Assembly (NCBI RefSeq): GCF_002102175.1 | Contig: NZ_LQOX01000132.1 | Coordinates: forward strand, 1-43,305 | Direction: 5' to 3' | From: Mycobacterium gastri | GTDB taxonomy: Bacteria; Actinomycetota; Actinomycetes; Mycobacteriales; Mycobacteriaceae | Length of the DNA: 43,305 nt | Shown: piece by piece, positions 40,474 through 43,305 of the stretch | Layout of the letters: each line of letters opens with the position of its first letter | How positions within the stretch are numbered: position 1 is the stretch's first letter | Notes under the pieces: generated by a model | The model's input: the letters and a program-made list of their open reading frames with translations, nothing else | What the model was told of the DNA's origin: nothing | The model's database searches: none | Position numbers and translations under genes: made by a program

Positions 40474-42801
40474 CTACTGCGAGCCCAGTGCGGCGCGCAT
40501 CTCGGCTTCGGCGATCGCGGCGGCGAGATCGGCCGGATGCGGGTCGACGGTGGCGTCGATGCGATCGATCCGGCCCGTGAACCGGAAGTCATGCCCGTAC
40601 GGTGCGACCGGAGATCCGGTATCGACGCCGACGTCCAGAGTTTCGCCGCTCATCGAGAACCGGAACGGGACGGTGCGCTCCAACCGGCCAGTTGCCACCG
40701 CGGCGTCGTCGACGATTAGCGTCACCGACGCCCCCTTGCCCAGTCCCCCGCCGTCGTAATCGAACGAAAGACCAAGGGTGACTCGGCCTTCCGGTAACGA
40801 AGCGGGAGCTGTCAGGGTGGTGAGTTCGTGGCCCAGATAGTTGTAGGCGAAGTTGGGAACGCCGTCTTGCAAACAAAGGCTCCACCCGGCCATCGCCCCG
40901 CCGATGGAGATGACCACTCCCCGCGCGCCGCCGCGCGGGATCTGCAGATGCGCTCGAAGTGTGAACGACGTGCTGGTGTAGCTCAGGGTCGCCGGTTCGG
41001 GGATGCGCACCTGGCCCGGGTAGTAGGTGATCGAGGTGCGGTCGCCGAGCAGGCTCGGCCGATTGACGGGCAGCGCCCGCGCCAGTGTGGCATCGCTGAG
41101 CGGGTAGACGTCGTACTTGCGGGCTTCGGCATCGAAAACGGCCTGGAGCTCGGCGAGCTTGTGCGGGTACTGATCGGCCAGATCGACGCCCTGACTGAAG
41201 TCGTCGGCGAGATGGTAGAGCTCCCAGCGCTCGGCCTCGCCGAACGCAATGTTGCGCTGGGCGCGGATCCAGGGCAGTCGCCCATGGAAGCAGGACGCCA
41301 TCCAACCTTCGTGGTAGACGGCGCGATTGCCGAAGATCTCGAAATACTGTGTAGTTCGGTGGCTTTCGGCGGCGGCGTCGTCGAACGAGTACCGCATGCT
41401 GACGCCTTCGATCGGTTTCTGCTCGATGCCGTTGACGCGCTCCGGCATCTCGATGCCGGTGACCTCCAGGATGGTGGGGACGATGTCGATGACGTGGTGA
41501 AACTGGCTGCGCTGCTCCCCCGCTGCGCGAATGCCTCGTGGCCAGGACACAGCGAGCCCGTTGCGGGTGCCGCCGAAATGGGATGCCACCTGCTTCATCC
41601 ACTGGAACGGCGCGTCGAGTGCCCAGGCCCAGCCGACGTTGTAGTGGTTCTCGCAGCGCGCCGTGCCGAAATCGGCCAGGTGCGCAAGCAGCCATTCGGG
41701 GTCTTCGGGTAGCCCGTTTTGAAACGCCGGCGAGCTCCAGGCACCGTGCAGGGTCCCCTCAGCCGACGCGCCGTTGTCGCCGCACACATAGATGAACAGC
41801 GTGTCGTCCCATTGCCCCAACTCATCGATGGCGTCGACGACCCGTCCGATCTGGGCGTCGGCGTGGGCCAGGAACCCGGCGTAGACCTCCATCAGGCGCC
41901 GCGCCACCGGCTTGTATCGATCGTCGTAGTCCGCCCAGGCCGGTATCTGCTCGGGCCGAGGGGTCAACTGCGTGCCGGGCGGGATGACGCCCATCTCGAT
42001 CTGGCGGGCGAATATCTTTTCCCGCAACGCATCCCAGCCGTTGTCGAACTGGCCGGCGAACCGATCCGACCACTCCGGCCAGACCTGGTGCGGGCTGTGT
42101 GTCGCCCCGGGCGCCAGGTACACGAAAAACGGCTTGTCGGGCGCCGACGTCTTTTGCTTGCGGATCCACTCGATCGTCTTGTCGGCGAGATCCTCGGTGA
42201 GGTGATAGTCGTCGCGCCCCAGATACGGCTCGACGGGTGTGGTCTGGTCGTAAAGCGCCGGCTCGTACTGCGACGTGTCGCCGCCCAGGAAACCGTAGAA
42301 GCGCTCGAAACCGAGGCCGGTGGGCCAGCGGTCGAACGGGCCGGCGGGACCGGTCTCCCAGGTGGGGGTGAAGTGCGCCTTGCCGAACAGCGCGGTGCTG
42401 TAGCCGTTCATTTGCAGGACCTGTGCGACGGTCGCGGTGCTCCGCGGCAGCACGCTGTCGTAGCCGGGGAATCCGTAGGCGATCTCGCAGATGGTGCCCA
42501 TGTGGGCGCTGTGGTGGTTGCGTCCGGTCAGCAACGCGGCGCGGGTCGGTGAGCACAGCGCGGTGGTATGAAACTGGTTGTAGCGCAATCCGGCTCGGGC
42601 AATACGTTCGAGCGTCGGCGTCGGGACCGGGCCGCCGAACGTGGACGCGGCGCCGAACCCGACGTCGTCGAGCAACACGACCACGACATTCGAAGCGCCG
42701 GCGGGTGGATAGGTGATCGTCGGCTTGACCGGTGTGGAATCGGCCGCTGACGGGTTGATGACTCCGCTGAACTGCTCAGTGGCGCGTGGAAGATCAACCA
42801 C
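40474..42801 (-). CDS. arylsulfatase
   Basis: Protein of 775 residues, close in size to the mycobacterial AtsA/AtsD enzymes. The metal-site start is VVVVLLDDVGFG (Asp45/46), the formylglycine motif is CSPTRAALLTGR (Cys83, to be oxidised by a separate maturase), and later parts include GDNGASAEGTLHGAW and HHVIDIVPTILEVTGI. The C-terminal 200 residues form a beta-sandwich domain (IPRGGARGVVISIGGAMAGW). It hydrolyses sulfate esters; no signal peptide is visible, so it acts in the cytoplasm or is exported otherwise. Choice between ats paralogues is not possible by eye. Confidence 0.93.
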   Translation of the reverse strand: MVDLPRATEQFSGVINPSAADSTPVKPTITYPPAGASNVVVVLLDDVGFGAASTFGGPVPTPTLERIARAGLRYNQFHTTALCSPTRAALLTGRNHHSAHMGTICEIAYGFPGYDSVLPRSTATVAQVLQMNGYSTALFGKAHFTPTWETGPAGPFDRWPTGLGFERFYGFLGGDTSQYEPALYDQTTPVEPYLGRDDYHLTEDLADKTIEWIRKQKTSAPDKPFFVYLAPGATHSPHQVWPEWSDRFAGQFDNGWDALREKIFARQIEMGVIPPGTQLTPRPEQIPAWADYDDRYKPVARRLMEVYAGFLAHADAQIGRVVDAIDELGQWDDTLFIYVCGDNGASAEGTLHGAWSSPAFQNGLPEDPEWLLAHLADFGTARCENHYNVGWAWALDAPFQWMKQVASHFGGTRNGLAVSWPRGIRAAGEQRSQFHHVIDIVPTILEVTGIEMPERVNGIEQKPIEGVSMRYSFDDAAAESHRTTQYFEIFGNRAVYHEGWMASCFHGRLPWIRAQRNIAFGEAERWELYHLADDFSQGVDLADQYPHKLAELQAVFDAEARKYDVYPLSDATLARALPVNRPSLLGDRTSITYYPGQVRIPEPATLSYTSTSFTLRAHLQIPRGGARGVVISIGGAMAGWSLCLQDGVPNFAYNYLGHELTTLTAPASLPEGRVTLGLSFDYDGGGLGKGASVTLIVDDAAVATGRLERTVPFRFSMSGETLDVGVDTGSPVAPYGHDFRFTGRIDRIDATVDPHPADLAAAIAEAEMRAALGSQ

Positions 42802-43248
42802 TATGCCTCCGTTGCTCGACGGGGTGGAGCTTTCTTCATGCCGATCCGTCCCGGTGGGTTCGGCTTCGCATCGCTCACCGGGCCACTACACCGTAGTGGC
42901 TGGAAGTTTTACGGCTCTAGGCCGTCGGCACAGGCGGCAACGACCTGATTGGGACGGCTGCGCAAGCCATGCTGCCGGGACGACCATGGTTCCAACGTCT
43001 TTTGATCAAGATGGCCGTATGAATCGGGAGGTCCACGTACGAATCCGTGGGAGCCGGGGGAAACTATCCATGGCCATGTGATTGGGGCACTTTGCGTCTT
43101 GTGATCGGTGTGGTGGCTGCGGCTCGGGATGGCGTTGGGGTGATGCGGGCCCCGGATTGTTGTTCGCTACCAGCGAAATGTGAAATCGGTTGTTCGGCAG
43201 TTGTTTTCAGGCCGGTTTTTGTCAGAGGTCGCCGATAGGTTAGGTGTC
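42802..43248. other. 447-bp gap, no supported gene
   Basis: Lies between the sulfatase start and a new + strand start at the window edge. Short open frames are present but show no family pattern. The last 100 bases are relatively T-rich on the + strand and probably hold the promoter of the next gene. Confidence 0.45.
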
Positions 43249-43305
43249 ATGGATTGGGAGGCGATCACGGCGGCCTTTGACGGGTTGGATACGGCGCTGG
43301 ATGTG
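43249..43305 (+). CDS. N-terminal fragment, possible DUF222/13E12-type protein (partial)
   Basis: ATG 43249 opens a frame reading MDWEAITAAFDGLDTALDV to the window end. Proteins of the mycobacterial 13E12/DUF222 HNH-endonuclease family often begin with a similar FDALDAALD helix, but 19 residues are too few for certainty. No strong ribosome site lies before it. Confidence 0.3.
   Translation, partial: MDWEAITAAFDGLDTALDV

Overview
The window is GC-rich, densely packed mycobacterial chromosome. It carries a PE-PGRS protein, a PE35-like protein, cutinase-like hydrolases, a cyclopropane mycolic acid synthase, an F420-type oxidoreductase and the furA-katG pair. The PE-PGRS gene and close resemblance to M. 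tuberculosis Rv2301, Rv0315, Tpx and the Rv1927-Rv1932 block point to a slow-growing, non-tuberculous Mycobacterium. The species cannot be fixed from the sequence alone. No rRNA, tRNA, CRISPR array or intact insertion sequence was seen.

Left part (1-8.3 kb): the tail of a radical-SAM-like gene, a secreted cutinase, and a PE-PGRS protein with a C-terminal aspartic-protease domain. A ferredoxin / ferredoxin reductase / cytochrome P450 operon (module 1, + strand) follows, then a small Cys-rich protein, a mycolate cyclopropane synthase and an SRPBCC protein. Centre-left (8.4-18.5 kb): furA-katG with a visible, probably leaderless promoter and a strong terminator; a C39-like lipoprotein preceded by a frameshifted gene; a 14-TM drug-efflux transporter; a secreted protein; and a second ferredoxin / reductase / P450 operon (module 2, - strand). 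Module 2 has a promoter overlapped by a palindrome. The two P450 modules have the same gene order and clearly paralogous proteins; they are the most coherent system in the window.

Centre (18.5-29.5 kb): mostly single housekeeping or secreted genes. These are a DUF167 protein, an LLM oxidoreductase, a Cut2-like cutinase, an M48 protease, a methyltransferase, an MDR oxidoreductase, a GH16 glycosidase, a lone EF-Tu domain-2 protein, a pair of related exported proteins, and an epimerase. The stretch 29.5-31.2 kb is decayed: it holds a transposase N-terminal scrap, short repeats and a broken PE35-like gene on the - strand, beside an intact PE35-like gene on the + strand.

Right part (31.2-43.3 kb): a small unknown protein, a NYN-type nuclease, tpx, and the neighbouring GATase/AraC regulator, DJ-1-like protein, SDR and DUF2071 protein, which resemble the M. 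tuberculosis Rv1932-Rv1927 neighbourhood with an NTF2-like gene added. Then come a SpoIIAA-like protein, an exported NTF2-like protein, a BASS-type transporter, a GAP-family membrane protein and a large arylsulfatase. The window ends in the first codons of a gene that may belong to the DUF222/13E12 family.
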